Made by a program: the position numbers and the translations under genes. DNA of 37,978 bases from Acidobacteriota bacterium (GTDB lineage: Bacteria; Acidobacteriota; Vicinamibacteria; Marinacidobacterales; Marinacidobacteraceae), in the NCBI GenBank assembly GCA_009840635.1, contig VXNL01000060.1, positions 1 to 37,978 of the forward strand, given 5' to 3'. Shown piece after piece: positions 15,342-24,058 of this stretch. Below the pieces are notes generated by a model, which did no database searches, was not told where the DNA came from, and saw nothing but the letters and a program-made list of their open reading frames with translations. Positions within the stretch are counted from its first letter, which is position 1, and the number at the start of each line of letters is the position of its first letter.

Positions 15342-17531
15342 CTACCCGCCCGCCGTGAGGCCGAAGCGTTCGCCCCAGGTCTCGCGGACGTGGGCGAGGA
15401 TCCGCGTTCCCTCGTCCGTCGCCGCGGCGGGCGACGCCAGGAAGTCGCTCGCCTCCTTGCGGGCGAGGCGGAGGAACTCGGCGTCGCGGACGATGTCGGC
15501 CACCCGGAACGGGGGGATGCCCGACTGCCGGGTGCCGAGGAAGTCGCCCGGGCCCCGGATGGCGAGGTCCTCCTCGGCGATCCGGAAGCCGTCGGTGGTC
15601 GCCTCCAGCACCTGGAGGCGGCGGAGCGCCGATTCGGTCGGCTTCCCGCCCACGACGAGGATCGCCGTCGCCGGGTCGGAACCCCGCCCCACCCGGCCCC
15701 GGAGCTGGTGGAGTTGTGCCAGGCCGAAGCGCTCGGCGTGCTCCACGACCATCACCGTGGCGTTCGGCACGTCCACCCCCACCTCGATCACGGTGGTGGC
15801 GACCAGCACGTCGAGCTCCCCGGAGGCGAACGCGCTCATCACCGCCTCGCGGCGCGCCGCGGGGACCCGGCCGTGGACGAAGTCCACCCGCAGCCCGCGG
15901 AAAGGCCCCTCGGACAGCTCCCGGAACCGGGCTTCGACCCCCGCGCCGGGGAGTTCCTCCGACTCCTCGATCAGCGGACAGACGTAGAACGCCTGTCGGC
16001 CCTTCCCCACCTCCTCGCGGACCCGCGCGTACACCTCGGGCAGGCCGGCCGAATCCCGGATCAGGGTGCTCACCGGCTGCCGCCCCGGAGGGAGTTCGCG
16101 GAGCTCGGACAGGTCGAGGTCACCGTGGAGCGCCATGGTCAGGGTGCGGGGGATCGGGGTCGCCGTCATCACCAGCAGGTCCGCGCCCCCGCCCCGTTCG
16201 ACGAGCGTGCGGCGCTGGGCGACCCCGAAGCGGTGCTGTTCGTCCACGACGGCGAAGCCGAGGTCCCGAAACCGGGCGCCGTCCTGGATCAGGGAATGCG
16301 TGCCGACGACGAACTGCGCCCAGCCGCTCGCCACTGCCTGCAGCGTGTCGCGGCGTTCCGCGGCCCCGAGGCCCGCGGTGAGCAGCACGACCCGGATGCG
16401 GTGCGGCTCGAGAAGCGCCCGGATCGTCGCGAAGTGCTGCTCGGCAAGGACCTCGGTGGGGGCCATGAGCGCCACCTGCGCTCCGTGATGGATGACGATG
16501 AGCGCCGCGATGACCGCCACGATCGTCTTCCCGGAACCCACATCGCCCTGCAGCAGCCGCCGCATGGCGAGGGGGGACTGGAACTCCTCCGCGATCGTGG
16601 CGAGGGCGTCCCGCTGCGACGACGTGAGGCGGAAGGGCAGCACCCAGCGGACGAGGTCCCGCAGATCGTCGTCCACGGTGAAGGTGTGCCGGCCCGGCCG
16701 GTCCACCCGGTCCTGCCGGCGGCGCATCCGGAGCCCGAGGGCGAAGACGAAGAACTCCTCCAGGATGAGCCGCTGGTGGGCGCCCGAGCGTCGCCGCTCG
16801 AACTCGGCCAGGGAGGCGCCGTCCGGAGGGAAGTGCACCGCTTCGAGCGCCTGCCTTCGGGACGGGAGTCCCATCCGCCCGACCAACTCTTCGGGGAGCT
16901 GACCGGGCCCCACCGCAGCGCCGCCCTCGAGCAATCGGTGAAGGGTGGTGCGCAGGAGCCGCGGCGTCAGGGAACCCACCCGTTCGTAGATGGGCACGAT
17001 CCGGCCGGCGTGGGCGCCGGGTCCGGGATCCCCGGAAGCGGGCTCCCCGGGTGCGCCGCCGGCGTCCGGGAGAAGCGGCGCGGAACCGGCGGCGGATCGC
17101 TCCCGCTCGCCGGTCACCAGTTCGTAACCGGGGTTCGCGAACTCGGGTACCGCTCCGGCGAAGGGTTTCTTCACCTTTCCGAACAGCAGCACCCGCTGTC
17201 CGGGTCGCAGGATCTGCTTCAGATGGACCTGGTTGAACCAGGTCGCCTTCACCGGGCCGCTCGCGTCGTGCCCTCGCAGTTCGACGATGCGCAGGTTGCG
17301 CCGCCGGGTGGGGCGCACGCTGAGCGACGCGATCAGCACCTCGGTCGCGGCGGAATCTCCGTCGGCCAGCTCGGCGACCGGACGGTGGGCGCTCCGGTCC
17401 TCGTAGCGGAAGGGCAGCCGCAGCAGCAGGTCGCCGGCCCGGACGATCCCGACCTCGGCGAGCGCGGCCGCCCGCCGCGGACCCACGCCGGGGAGGAACC
17501 GGACCTCGGTGTCCGGGGTGATTCCGGGCAA
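15342..17531 (-). CDS. recG: ATP-dependent DNA helicase RecG
   Basis: A superfamily 2 branch-migration helicase that remodels stalled forks and Holliday junctions. It is 729 aa. The N-terminal wedge region contains an HhH-like LPGVGPRRAAALAEVGI, and the OB-fold wedge lies at about 60-170. The helicase domain contains motifs I (GDVGSGKT), Ia (MAPTEVLAEQH), II (VVDEQHRFGVAQR), III (MTATPIPRTL), V and VI (ATTVIEVGVDVPNA; QLRGRVGRG). Translation starts at TTG (17531), giving MPGITPDTE. The gene follows a secreted 200-aa protein by 22 nt. Confidence 0.97.
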   Translation of the reverse strand: MPGITPDTEVRFLPGVGPRRAAALAEVGIVRAGDLLLRLPFRYEDRSAHRPVAELADGDSAATEVLIASLSVRPTRRRNLRIVELRGHDASGPVKATWFNQVHLKQILRPGQRVLLFGKVKKPFAGAVPEFANPGYELVTGERERSAAGSAPLLPDAGGAPGEPASGDPGPGAHAGRIVPIYERVGSLTPRLLRTTLHRLLEGGAAVGPGQLPEELVGRMGLPSRRQALEAVHFPPDGASLAEFERRRSGAHQRLILEEFFVFALGLRMRRRQDRVDRPGRHTFTVDDDLRDLVRWVLPFRLTSSQRDALATIAEEFQSPLAMRRLLQGDVGSGKTIVAVIAALIVIHHGAQVALMAPTEVLAEQHFATIRALLEPHRIRVVLLTAGLGAAERRDTLQAVASGWAQFVVGTHSLIQDGARFRDLGFAVVDEQHRFGVAQRRTLVERGGGADLLVMTATPIPRTLTMALHGDLDLSELRELPPGRQPVSTLIRDSAGLPEVYARVREEVGKGRQAFYVCPLIEESEELPGAGVEARFRELSEGPFRGLRVDFVHGRVPAARREAVMSAFASGELDVLVATTVIEVGVDVPNATVMVVEHAERFGLAQLHQLRGRVGRGSDPATAILVVGGKPTESALRRLQVLEATTDGFRIAEEDLAIRGPGDFLGTRQSGIPPFRVADIVRDAEFLRLARKEASDFLASPAAATDEGTRILAHVRETWGERFGLTAGG

Positions 17532-17553
17532 GGTCGCCTATGCGGGGAGCACC

Positions 17554-18156
17554 TCAGGGAGGAGCGGGCAGGAGCAGGACTTCCCCCGCCCTGAGTTCGA
17601 TGCCGGCGAGTCCCGTGGGAAGTGGGAACGGCTCCCCTGCGAGGATGGGGCCACGAACCTGTTCGCGTCCGGCCTCGGAAAAGCCGACCAGTCCTCCCAG
17701 CACGGCCTGGGCGATGACGTCCGGCGGCAGCTCCACCCCGGCGACGGTGCCCCGCAGGATCGTGACCGTTCCCGACCCCCCGGCGCCCCGCACTTCCACA
17801 GCGAGATCCACGGGCTGCGGCGGGGTGCCGGGCGGTGGAGCGAACGGGCCGAGCACCGCGCCCAGCCGTTCCGCATCCACCCGCCCGGTGAGCTGCACCT
17901 CGCCGGGGAGGAGCCGGACGTGGACCCCGGTCAGTCCCGCCTGCTCCGTCAGGAAGGCAGTGAGCTGGACGGATCCGAGGAGCGCGTTCACCTCGTCCTC
18001 GGACAGCAGAACCGGTTCGGGAGAGCCGGACCGGACCTGGAAGATCTTGAGCCAGGCGCCGCCCTCGAGGGGATCGGCGGGCGGCGCCGGGGACTGCTGG
18101 GCGGAGGCCGCGCCGAGGAGCGGAGCCGCGGCGAGGAGCAGGAGGAGGGGGCGCAT
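17554..18156 (-). CDS. Secreted hypothetical protein
   Basis: A 200-aa protein with a signal peptide (residues 1-20, MRPLLLLL...GAASA-Q). The longer open frame running upstream to 19125 overlaps miaA in another frame and is not coding; the ATG at 18156 gives a sensible signal peptide, although no ribosome binding site is obvious. The mature protein has a run LSEDEVNALL and alternating strands (VHVRLLPGEVQLTGRVD, VDLAVEVRGAGGSGTVTILRGTVAGVELP), reminiscent of lipid- or envelope-associated beta proteins. I do not assign a family. Probably co-transcribed with recG. Confidence 0.75.
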   Translation of the reverse strand: MRPLLLLLAAAPLLGAASAQQSPAPPADPLEGGAWLKIFQVRSGSPEPVLLSEDEVNALLGSVQLTAFLTEQAGLTGVHVRLLPGEVQLTGRVDAERLGAVLGPFAPPPGTPPQPVDLAVEVRGAGGSGTVTILRGTVAGVELPPDVIAQAVLGGLVGFSEAGREQVRGPILAGEPFPLPTGLAGIELRAGEVLLLPAPP

Positions 18157-18215
18157 GGAACGGGGGAATTCTAGGGGCGGTACGCGCCGCGAGAGTGGAT
18201 GAGCTTGCGCGGTGC

Positions 18216-18348
18216 GCGGGCGCGGCGCGCCGCGCGTGCCGGCTGAAGCCGGCGTTCCAAGCCGTACGCGCCGTGAGGATGCGCGAGGTTGTGACGTGCG
18301 CGGCGCGGAGCGCCGCGGTGCCGGTCTGGAGACCGGCGTTCCAAGCCG
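18216..18348 (+). repeat. Dispersed two-hairpin repeat, two tandem copies
   Basis: Copies at 18216-18264 and 18293-18348, both forward, lying beyond the miaA stop codon (18390) and in sense with it. The first has stem 2 gccggct/agccggc and the second has ggtct/agacc, another compensated pair. Confidence 0.9.
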
Positions 18349-18389
18349 TACGCGCGGTGGGGAGGGATGAGGTTGGGACGTTCGCGGGA

Positions 18390-19370
18390 CTAGGCCGATC
18401 CGAGGAATACGCGCTCCACACCTTCGAGCGCCGCCGGATCGCCGGCCGCGCCGTGGACCCAGGTCACGTCCCGCTCGGCGCGGAACCAGGTGAGCTGCCG
18501 CTTCGCGTACCGACGGGTGGCGATCACCACCCGCTCCTCGGCGGCACGGAGCCGATCGGGGAGATCGCGGGCCCCGCCCTCCTCGGCGAGCGCTCCCAGC
18601 ACCTCGCGGTAGCCGATCGCGAGCCGGCCTGGCCATTCCCCCGGATAGCGCTCCAAGAGGCCTCGGACCTCTTGGACCAGGCCGGCGGCGAACATGCCCC
18701 GGACCCGGCGGGCGATCCGGGCTTCGAGGAGATCGCGCGGCGGGTCGAGGCCGGCGATCCGCCACTCCGCGTCCGGAAGCGGGGGACGGCGGGTCGCCTG
18801 CAGCCGGGAGATGGGCTCTCCCGCGGCGAGGGCCACCTCGAGGGCCCGGACCCGGCGCACCCGGTCGTTCGGATGCACCCGGCGGTGCACCGCGGGGTCG
18901 AGGCGGGCTAGGAGCCGTTCCATCCAACGGGGGCCGGAGGGCCGGCGATAGATCGCGTCGAGCCTCGCCCTCAGGCGCGGGTCGGGCTCGGGCCCCTCGA
19001 AGATCCCGTCGCGGAGCGCCCGGAAGTACAGCCCGCTGCCGCCCACGACCAGCGGCACCGCTCCGCGCCGCCAAGCGTCCCGCACCGTAGCAGCCGCGAG
19101 CTCCGCATAGCGGCCGGCGGTGCACGGATCGTCCGGGTCGAGCGCATCGAGAAGGTGGTGGGGCCGGCGGGCGCGCATCTCCGGCGTCGGTTTCCCGGAG
19201 CCGATGTCCAGCCGGCGGTAGATCTGGAAGGCGTCGCAGGAGACGATTTCGACCGGAAAAGGGAGCGAATCCGCGACTTCGAGCGCGAGGTCCGACTTCC
19301 CACTGGCGGTGGGTCCCACGAGCGCCAGGACGAGCGGCCCGGGGCCGGCCTCCGGGGACGGGCTACCCAA
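18390..19370 (-). CDS. miaA: tRNA dimethylallyltransferase
   Basis: Adds a dimethylallyl group to A37 of tRNAs reading codons that begin with U. It is 326 aa. Motifs are the P-loop VGPTASGKSDLA (about 18-29), SCDAFQIYRRLDIGSGKPT, and PLVVGGSGLYFRAL; the C-terminal region has AIGYREVLGAL and TRRYAKRQLTWFR, all typical of MiaA. The only usable start is TTG at 19370, overlapping the end of a 34-aa membrane ORF by 8 nt and with no ribosome binding site of its own, so translation is probably coupled to the upstream frames. It is the last gene of the clpC operon. Confidence 0.95.
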   Translation of the reverse strand: MGSPSPEAGPGPLVLALVGPTASGKSDLALEVADSLPFPVEIVSCDAFQIYRRLDIGSGKPTPEMRARRPHHLLDALDPDDPCTAGRYAELAAATVRDAWRRGAVPLVVGGSGLYFRALRDGIFEGPEPDPRLRARLDAIYRRPSGPRWMERLLARLDPAVHRRVHPNDRVRRVRALEVALAAGEPISRLQATRRPPLPDAEWRIAGLDPPRDLLEARIARRVRGMFAAGLVQEVRGLLERYPGEWPGRLAIGYREVLGALAEEGGARDLPDRLRAAEERVVIATRRYAKRQLTWFRAERDVTWVHGAAGDPAALEGVERVFLGSA

Positions 19371-19467
19371 GACGGCGGAGGAGGGCGATCAGCAGCAGCA
19401 CGAGGACGAGCACGCCGCCGGCGCGCAACTGACCCGTTGAGAAGACGAACCCGGACCGCCAGCTCAC
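19363..19467 (-). CDS. Putative 34-aa single-pass membrane microprotein
   Basis: A short frame beginning at GTG, which overlaps the spoIID stop codon (GTGA, 4 nt), and ending in a TAG that overlaps the miaA start by 8 nt. The product is a polar N-terminus of about 15 residues followed by GGVLVLVLLLIALLRRLG, an ideal single membrane segment with a basic end. The double overlap and the clean hydrophobic profile argue for a real coupled gene. It has no recognisable family and is too short to judge by composition, so it stays a candidate. Confidence 0.5.
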   Translation of the reverse strand: MSWRSGFVFSTGQLRAGGVLVLVLLLIALLRRLG

Positions 19468-21659
19468 GGGGCCGGCCGGATCTCGGTCCCCGGGTAGTAG
19501 TGGGCCAGGATCTCCCGGTAGCCGACGCCGGCGGCGGCCATGCCGTAAGCCCCCGCTTGGCAGAGGCCGAGACCGTGGCCCCAGCCCCTTCCGGAGAACC
19601 ACCACTCGGTTACCGCGCCGTCTGCTCCGCGCCGGGGTTCGGCCCGGAAGAGGTTCTCGGCGAGACCGAGGAGGCGCCGGATGCGCAGCCCCCGCAGTTC
19701 GAGACTCCCGCTGGTCCCGACGATCTCGAGGCGCACGATCCGCCCCGAAGCCCCGAACTCGAGCGGTTCGAGGGCGACGATCCGGCCGATGGGCTTCACC
19801 CGGTTCACGGCCTCCGAGAGATCTGTGTTGTTCTTCGGCACGAACCACGAGCTCTGCCGGGAAAAGCGGTCCTCGGCGTCACCGAGGTCTTCGAGGACCA
19901 GCAGGTCGAACGGGACGGGTTCGTCCATCGCCGGCCCGGCGGCGGCGTGATAGCGCACGAAGTCCCCGACGCGGAGCCGCAGCTCGCCGGCGGGCACCGC
20001 GAGCGGCGGCGGATCGCCGCGGCCCGGAGTGCGGGTGGGACGGATCTCCCGGAAGAGAAGTGCGCCGCCGCCCGATTCGAGCCGGACCAGCGGCGGCTCG
20101 TCACGGGCGATCCCGTTATCGTCCTCTTCGAGCGTGATGCGGACCCAGCCGTCCAGGACCGCGACCTCCCGGATCTGGCCGCGCCGGAATAGGGTCCCGT
20201 CCCGGCGGAGCAGCGACGCCCCGACCCCGATGACCTCCCGCCGGCTCACGGGCCTCGCCGGGTCGAGCCCCCGTTCGCTCGGGTCCAGCAGGCCTTCGGC
20301 GAGCAGCCGGCCGAGCGCCGGATCCCCCTCGCGGGACAGCTCGCCGCCGTCCGGCCCGGGTCCGAGCACCGGTTCCCCCGGCTCCCGGCAGCGGATCTCC
20401 TCCACCAGCCGGCCGAACGCGCCGAGCGGCAGATCGTCCCCGGGGGCGCGGTCCGGATCGCACGACCGGAGTCCGAGCCACTGTACCGCCGTCGAAACGA
20501 CGCTCACGGCATCCTCACGGGTTGCCGGCCCGGACAGCCCGGCTCCGCTCCAGCCGGACACCGGCGCTCCCGCGAGCCGCACGAGTGCGGCATCCAGCGG
20601 ACCGTCCGCCGGGGCGCCTTCCAACCGGACTCCGCGGCCCTCCCGGATGCAGGCCCGGGCCACCAGGTAGGGCGTCGGGTTCGAGAAGACGTTCTCCGCG
20701 TTCTCGGTGTAGCCCCCGCAGGAGGCGGTGTAGAGGGCGTCGATGAGCCGGCCGTCGTGGAAGACCGCTTCGCCCGCGGTCTCCCGGATCGCGGCGGTGG
20801 AGAGCGGGTGTTCGGCCGCCACCCCGCCATAGACCTGGCAGGCCGGTCCGGCGCAGAGGTCGTAACCGCGGCGGAGGTAGGCGTCCCGCGGAGTGAGGGC
20901 GTAGGTGCGGGCCGCGAGGGCCTGCGCCTTCAGGGCCTCGATCTCCGGAAAGAGATCGGGCGGCAGCTCCCGCGGCACGACGCCGAACAGGTACTCCTCG
21001 AGATTCGTCCGGTTGACGACGGTCACCCCGTCCCCGCTGCGGAATACCGTGAACGAGCCACGGTACGGGCTCCCCTCCCACTCCAGAAACCCGCTCGCCG
21101 GGGGGTCGGCGGTCAGGGACACCCCGGCGGCAAAGCGGATCGGCGAACCGCCGAAGGGGCGGACCACGAGGGCCTCCCCCCTCGGCGCCGGAATCCGGAA
21201 GGTCCCGGCCTCGGGAAAACCGGCGTCACGCAGGCTCGCGGCGTCGGCGCCGGAGCCCGTCGACAGGACGGCAAGATAGCGGCCGGTCTTCGGATCGCGC
21301 CGGACGCGGACCCCGGGGCCGTCGGGACGCTCCTCGCGAAACGCCTCGGCGACCTGGCGGGCCCGGGCCTCACCCGCGAAGGAGCCGAGCGCGAGGACGG
21401 ATTCCCCGGCTCCCGTCTCCGGCGAGATGAGCGCATCGGTGGTTTCGATCGTGAGTTCGCCAGCGCGCAGAACGAAGGGGGCGGCGGCCGAAACCCGGGC
21501 CGCCGGGACGGCGTCGGCGAGGCCGATCCGGATCTCACGCGGGCCGGGGGTCTGGGCGAGGGCCGGGACCGGCGCGAGGATCGCGAGGCAGAGCAGATAG
21601 AGAGCGGAGGCTCCCACCGGGCGAACTGCCCGGCGTTCACTTGCCTGGCGCGAGGTCAC
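19464..21659 (-). CDS. SpoIID/LytB-domain protein with SPOR domain
   Basis: A 731-aa exported protein. The signal peptide ends near residue 35 (VPALA-Q). A SPOR-like segment (about 86-135, SVLALGSFAGEARARQVAEAF...) could bind denuded peptidoglycan. The SpoIID/LytB core begins near 195 with YRGSFTVFRSGDGVTVVNRTNLEEYLFGVVPREL, where E231 matches the catalytic Glu position of SpoIID transglycosylases. It continues with EALKAQALAARTYAL and TASCGGYTENAENVF, and ends near 690-731 with GRGWGHGLGLCQAGAYGMA. Between them lies a 300-residue insert with beta-rich sequence. SpoIID is known from spore formation, but this domain also acts as a peptidoglycan lytic enzyme elsewhere. It starts at GTG, 1 nt after the TonB-like gene. 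Confidence 0.88.
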   Translation of the reverse strand: MTSRQASERRAVRPVGASALYLLCLAILAPVPALAQTPGPREIRIGLADAVPAARVSAAAPFVLRAGELTIETTDALISPETGAGESVLALGSFAGEARARQVAEAFREERPDGPGVRVRRDPKTGRYLAVLSTGSGADAASLRDAGFPEAGTFRIPAPRGEALVVRPFGGSPIRFAAGVSLTADPPASGFLEWEGSPYRGSFTVFRSGDGVTVVNRTNLEEYLFGVVPRELPPDLFPEIEALKAQALAARTYALTPRDAYLRRGYDLCAGPACQVYGGVAAEHPLSTAAIRETAGEAVFHDGRLIDALYTASCGGYTENAENVFSNPTPYLVARACIREGRGVRLEGAPADGPLDAALVRLAGAPVSGWSGAGLSGPATREDAVSVVSTAVQWLGLRSCDPDRAPGDDLPLGAFGRLVEEIRCREPGEPVLGPGPDGGELSREGDPALGRLLAEGLLDPSERGLDPARPVSRREVIGVGASLLRRDGTLFRRGQIREVAVLDGWVRITLEEDDNGIARDEPPLVRLESGGGALLFREIRPTRTPGRGDPPPLAVPAGELRLRVGDFVRYHAAAGPAMDEPVPFDLLVLEDLGDAEDRFSRQSSWFVPKNNTDLSEAVNRVKPIGRIVALEPLEFGASGRIVRLEIVGTSGSLELRGLRIRRLLGLAENLFRAEPRRGADGAVTEWWFSGRGWGHGLGLCQAGAYGMAAAGVGYREILAHYYPGTEIRPAP

Positions 21660-21660
21660 G

Positions 21661-22974
21661 TCAGTCCTGGGTCGAGAACAGGTCGTAGGGCTGTTCGTTG
21701 TACCAAAAGACCAGCATGATCTCGAAGTCGGCGCCCGGATAGTCGTCCGGGAGCGGCAGCAACTGGGCGCCCCGGAGCGCCCCCACCGCGGCGTTGTCGA
21801 AACCGGGCACCCCCGACGGGATCACCACCTGCAGCCAGGCGATGTCGCCGCTCCGCAGGACGCTGATGGCGATCGCCACGTGGCCCCGGTCGTAGCTGGC
21901 CGCGTAGGGGATGTACCAGTTGCGGCGCACCTCCGCGATCAGCCGGCTGATCCAGGGCACCAGGTTGGCGCCGCGGTCGTCGTAGTAGAGGGTGTTGTTG
22001 CGGTTCGAGACGAGGCCGCCCTCCGGGTTCCGGAACCGCTTGCCCTCGAGGAAACGCCAGATGTCGGTGGGCGCCCCCTGCCGGCGGCGCTCGGCCTCCG
22101 CCTGCGCCCGGGCCTCGCGCATGGCCAGCTCGTTGCCGAGCCGCCGCACGTCGGCGGCCGGGTCGTTGATGAGACGGCGGAAGGCGTCGGCGTCGAACCG
22201 GAGCCGCGGCTCCTCCGGGGCGGACCCCGGAACCTCGGGCGCCGGTTCGCCGGGCGCGTCCGCCGCCTCCTCGATCGCCGGGACCTCGGCGATCAGCTCC
22301 GGTTCCGGCTCGTCGGCGCTCGCGCTCGCGTCGTCCTCGGCGGTCAGTTCGTCTCCCATCTCGTGATCGATGTAGAACTCCTCGTCCTCGCCTTCGGAAA
22401 ACGGCAGGTCGTTCTGGAAGCCGGTGTTAGGGACCGCGATCTGCGCCTCCGGAATGACGAGTCCCCCCGCCGGCGGGGGTGGCGGCGGCGCCGGCTGCGC
22501 CTCGGGCGCCTCGGGAAGCGCTTCCTCCGGAGAAGGGACGGGAGGCAGGGGCTCGACCAGCGCCTCGAGCGGCTCCGGCTCGTCGAGCGGCGGCGCCTCG
22601 AATGCGTAGAGCAGGGGTTCCTCCTCGGGTTCGACCGCGCCCGGCTCCGCCGCCACGGGAACGAAGCCGCCCACGAAGAGCAGCAGCAGCAACAGGTGGA
22701 ATCCGGCCGAGGCGGCGGCGACGGCCGCGCGCCGCCGGACGGAGGCGCCGGTGAGGTCGTCGAGGGTCCCGCCCCGGCTCAGGCCGGTGAACAGCCGGCC
22801 GGCCTGAGCGGGACCGGGACCCGGGTCGCGGGCGCCGGGAGGAAGGCCGGAACGCGAACGGCGGAAGGGAGGCGCTCCGGAGGGCCGGCGGCCGGCCTTC
22901 CCTTCCCTGGCGGAAGAGGTCCTGGCCCTTTCTTCGGGGTCGATCAGTCCGAGCCCCTGGAAGTCGGAACTCAT
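21661..22974 (-). CDS. TonB-family energy transducer
   Basis: A 437-aa protein. The ATG at 22974 overlaps the fabZ-like stop by 4 nt. Residues 1-80 are a charged cytoplasmic stretch. One membrane segment spans about 83-107 (GFHLLLLLLFVGGFVPV). The periplasmic part first has a long Pro/Glu/Ala-rich spacer (about 110-290) with a run of prolines near 165-175. The C-terminal about 90 residues form a TonB/TolA-like domain: ISRLIAEVRRNWYIPYAA, GHVAIAISVLRSGDIAWLQVV and a conserved ending strand. TonB couples inner-membrane proton motive force to outer-membrane transporters; no ExbB or ExbD is in the window. The acidic, long spacer and the extra N-terminal domain make it distinct from classical TonB. 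Confidence 0.88.
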   Translation of the reverse strand: MSSDFQGLGLIDPEERARTSSAREGKAGRRPSGAPPFRRSRSGLPPGARDPGPGPAQAGRLFTGLSRGGTLDDLTGASVRRRAAVAAASAGFHLLLLLLFVGGFVPVAAEPGAVEPEEEPLLYAFEAPPLDEPEPLEALVEPLPPVPSPEEALPEAPEAQPAPPPPPPAGGLVIPEAQIAVPNTGFQNDLPFSEGEDEEFYIDHEMGDELTAEDDASASADEPEPELIAEVPAIEEAADAPGEPAPEVPGSAPEEPRLRFDADAFRRLINDPAADVRRLGNELAMREARAQAEAERRRQGAPTDIWRFLEGKRFRNPEGGLVSNRNNTLYYDDRGANLVPWISRLIAEVRRNWYIPYAASYDRGHVAIAISVLRSGDIAWLQVVIPSGVPGFDNAAVGALRGAQLLPLPDDYPGADFEIMLVFWYNEQPYDLFSTQD

Positions 22975-23387
22975 CGCTCCGAAGTCCGGGCCTCCACCCG
23001 GAACTCCAGGGTTGCCTGAACGGCCGTCTGGCCGTCCACCGAGGCGACCGCGTCGAAGCGCCGCCGGTCTCCCGCCGCGCCGGCCGGGGTCACCACGAAC
23101 TCGAGCGTCTCCCCGGGGCTGACGCGGCGGCGGAACCTCACGAGGGGCGCCGATGCAAGCGTCGCGCCGGGCGGCAGCGAACGGCGGGCGCACTCGGCGA
23201 GCCCTTCCACCACGAAAACGCCCGGGACGACGGGCATCGCCGGGAAGTGCCCGGCGAAGAACGGCTCGTCCTCGGGGACGTGCCGGCGCGCGGTGACGGC
23301 GCCGGACCCCCACCGGGAGGACTGGGCCTCGTCCGCGACCGCGGGCGTGTCGTCGAGGAGGGGTGGGGGCCCTTCCAGGCTCGTCAT
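22971..23387 (-). CDS. FabZ-like 3-hydroxyacyl-ACP dehydratase
   Basis: A 138-aa hotdog-fold protein. It contains the FabZ active-site motif EPFFAGHFPAMPVVPGVFVVEGLAECA with catalytic H47 and E61. FabZ dehydrates 3-hydroxyacyl-ACP in fatty acid synthesis and, by competing with LpxA, sets the balance with lipid A. The N-terminus is unlike that of ordinary FabZ, and the region after the motif is diverged, so a related FabA/FabZ-like enzyme of the same fold is possible. It lies 22 nt downstream of skp, next to bamA, the normal location of fabZ in many diderms, but lpxD and lpxA are absent here. Confidence 0.8.
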   Translation of the reverse strand: MTSLEGPPPLLDDTPAVADEAQSSRWGSGAVTARRHVPEDEPFFAGHFPAMPVVPGVFVVEGLAECARRSLPPGATLASAPLVRFRRRVSPGETLEFVVTPAGAAGDRRRFDAVASVDGQTAVQATLEFRVEARTSER

Positions 23388-23409
23388 CCCGGGCCCGCGG
23401 GCGGCGGGA

Positions 23410-23982
23410 CTACCGCTCCGCGCCGTCCTCGCCTTCGCCGCCGCCCAGCGCGTTGAACCGTTCGATCACCTCGGCCGAGATGTCGAGCGCGGGATCCATG
23501 ATGAAGGTCAGTCCCGGGGTCACGCGGAGGATCAACTGGATGTTCCGCTCGCGGGCCACCTCTTCCACGACCGGTCCGAGGTCCGCCTCGAGGGCGCCGA
23601 ATCCGGAGGTCTGCTTCTCGTTGAACTCGCGCTGCTGGTCCTCGAGCCAGCGCTGGAGGTCGGTGGTCTTGCGCTCGATGTCGCGCTGCAGATCGGCGCG
23701 CGCCTCGGCGGAGAGCAGCTGCGACTGGGCCCGGTTGTTCAGGTCGCGGAGCTCCTGTTCCCGCGTCTGCCGGCCGCGCAGGATCTCTTCCTGCAGCGTC
23801 TGCAACTCGGCGAACATCGTCTGTCCCCGGGCCGATTCCTGGGCGACGCGGTCGATGTCGATGACCGCCACCCGGGTGGGCTCGGCGGTCTGGGCGGCAA
23901 GGACGGACGGGGCGGCCAGCAACAACCCGATCAGCGCCGCTCCCGGGAAGCCGCCCCGGAGGCGGCGGACAAGACGATTCAT
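23410..23982 (-). CDS. skp: Periplasmic chaperone Skp/OmpH
   Basis: A holdase that carries unfolded outer-membrane proteins to BamA. It is 190 aa from the ATG at 23982, with GGGAG about 12 nt upstream; the frame is open to a GTG at 24018, but the signal peptide works from the ATG. The signal peptide ends near APSVLAAQ. The mature part begins with RVAVIDIDRVAQES (OmpH-like strand), then a long charged coiled coil (about 55-140), then a return to a mixed region (VVEEVARERNIQLILRV) that forms the trimer body. It is 76 nt downstream of bamA. Confidence 0.92.
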   Translation of the reverse strand: MNRLVRRLRGGFPGAALIGLLLAAPSVLAAQTAEPTRVAVIDIDRVAQESARGQTMFAELQTLQEEILRGRQTREQELRDLNNRAQSQLLSAEARADLQRDIERKTTDLQRWLEDQQREFNEKQTSGFGALEADLGPVVEEVARERNIQLILRVTPGLTFIMDPALDISAEVIERFNALGGGEGEDGAER

Positions 23983-24058
23983 GACGTTGGTCAACTCCCT
24001 GAAACTCTGCTCGGACACTTTTTTCGATCGGGGGGAACGCGGCGCTTTCCCGCGGCCG

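Noticed and set aside
17554..19125. 523-aa reading that extends the secreted protein through miaA
   Set aside because: The part upstream of 18156 is antisense to nothing useful and overlaps miaA out of frame; the ATG at 18156 starts a proper signal peptide.
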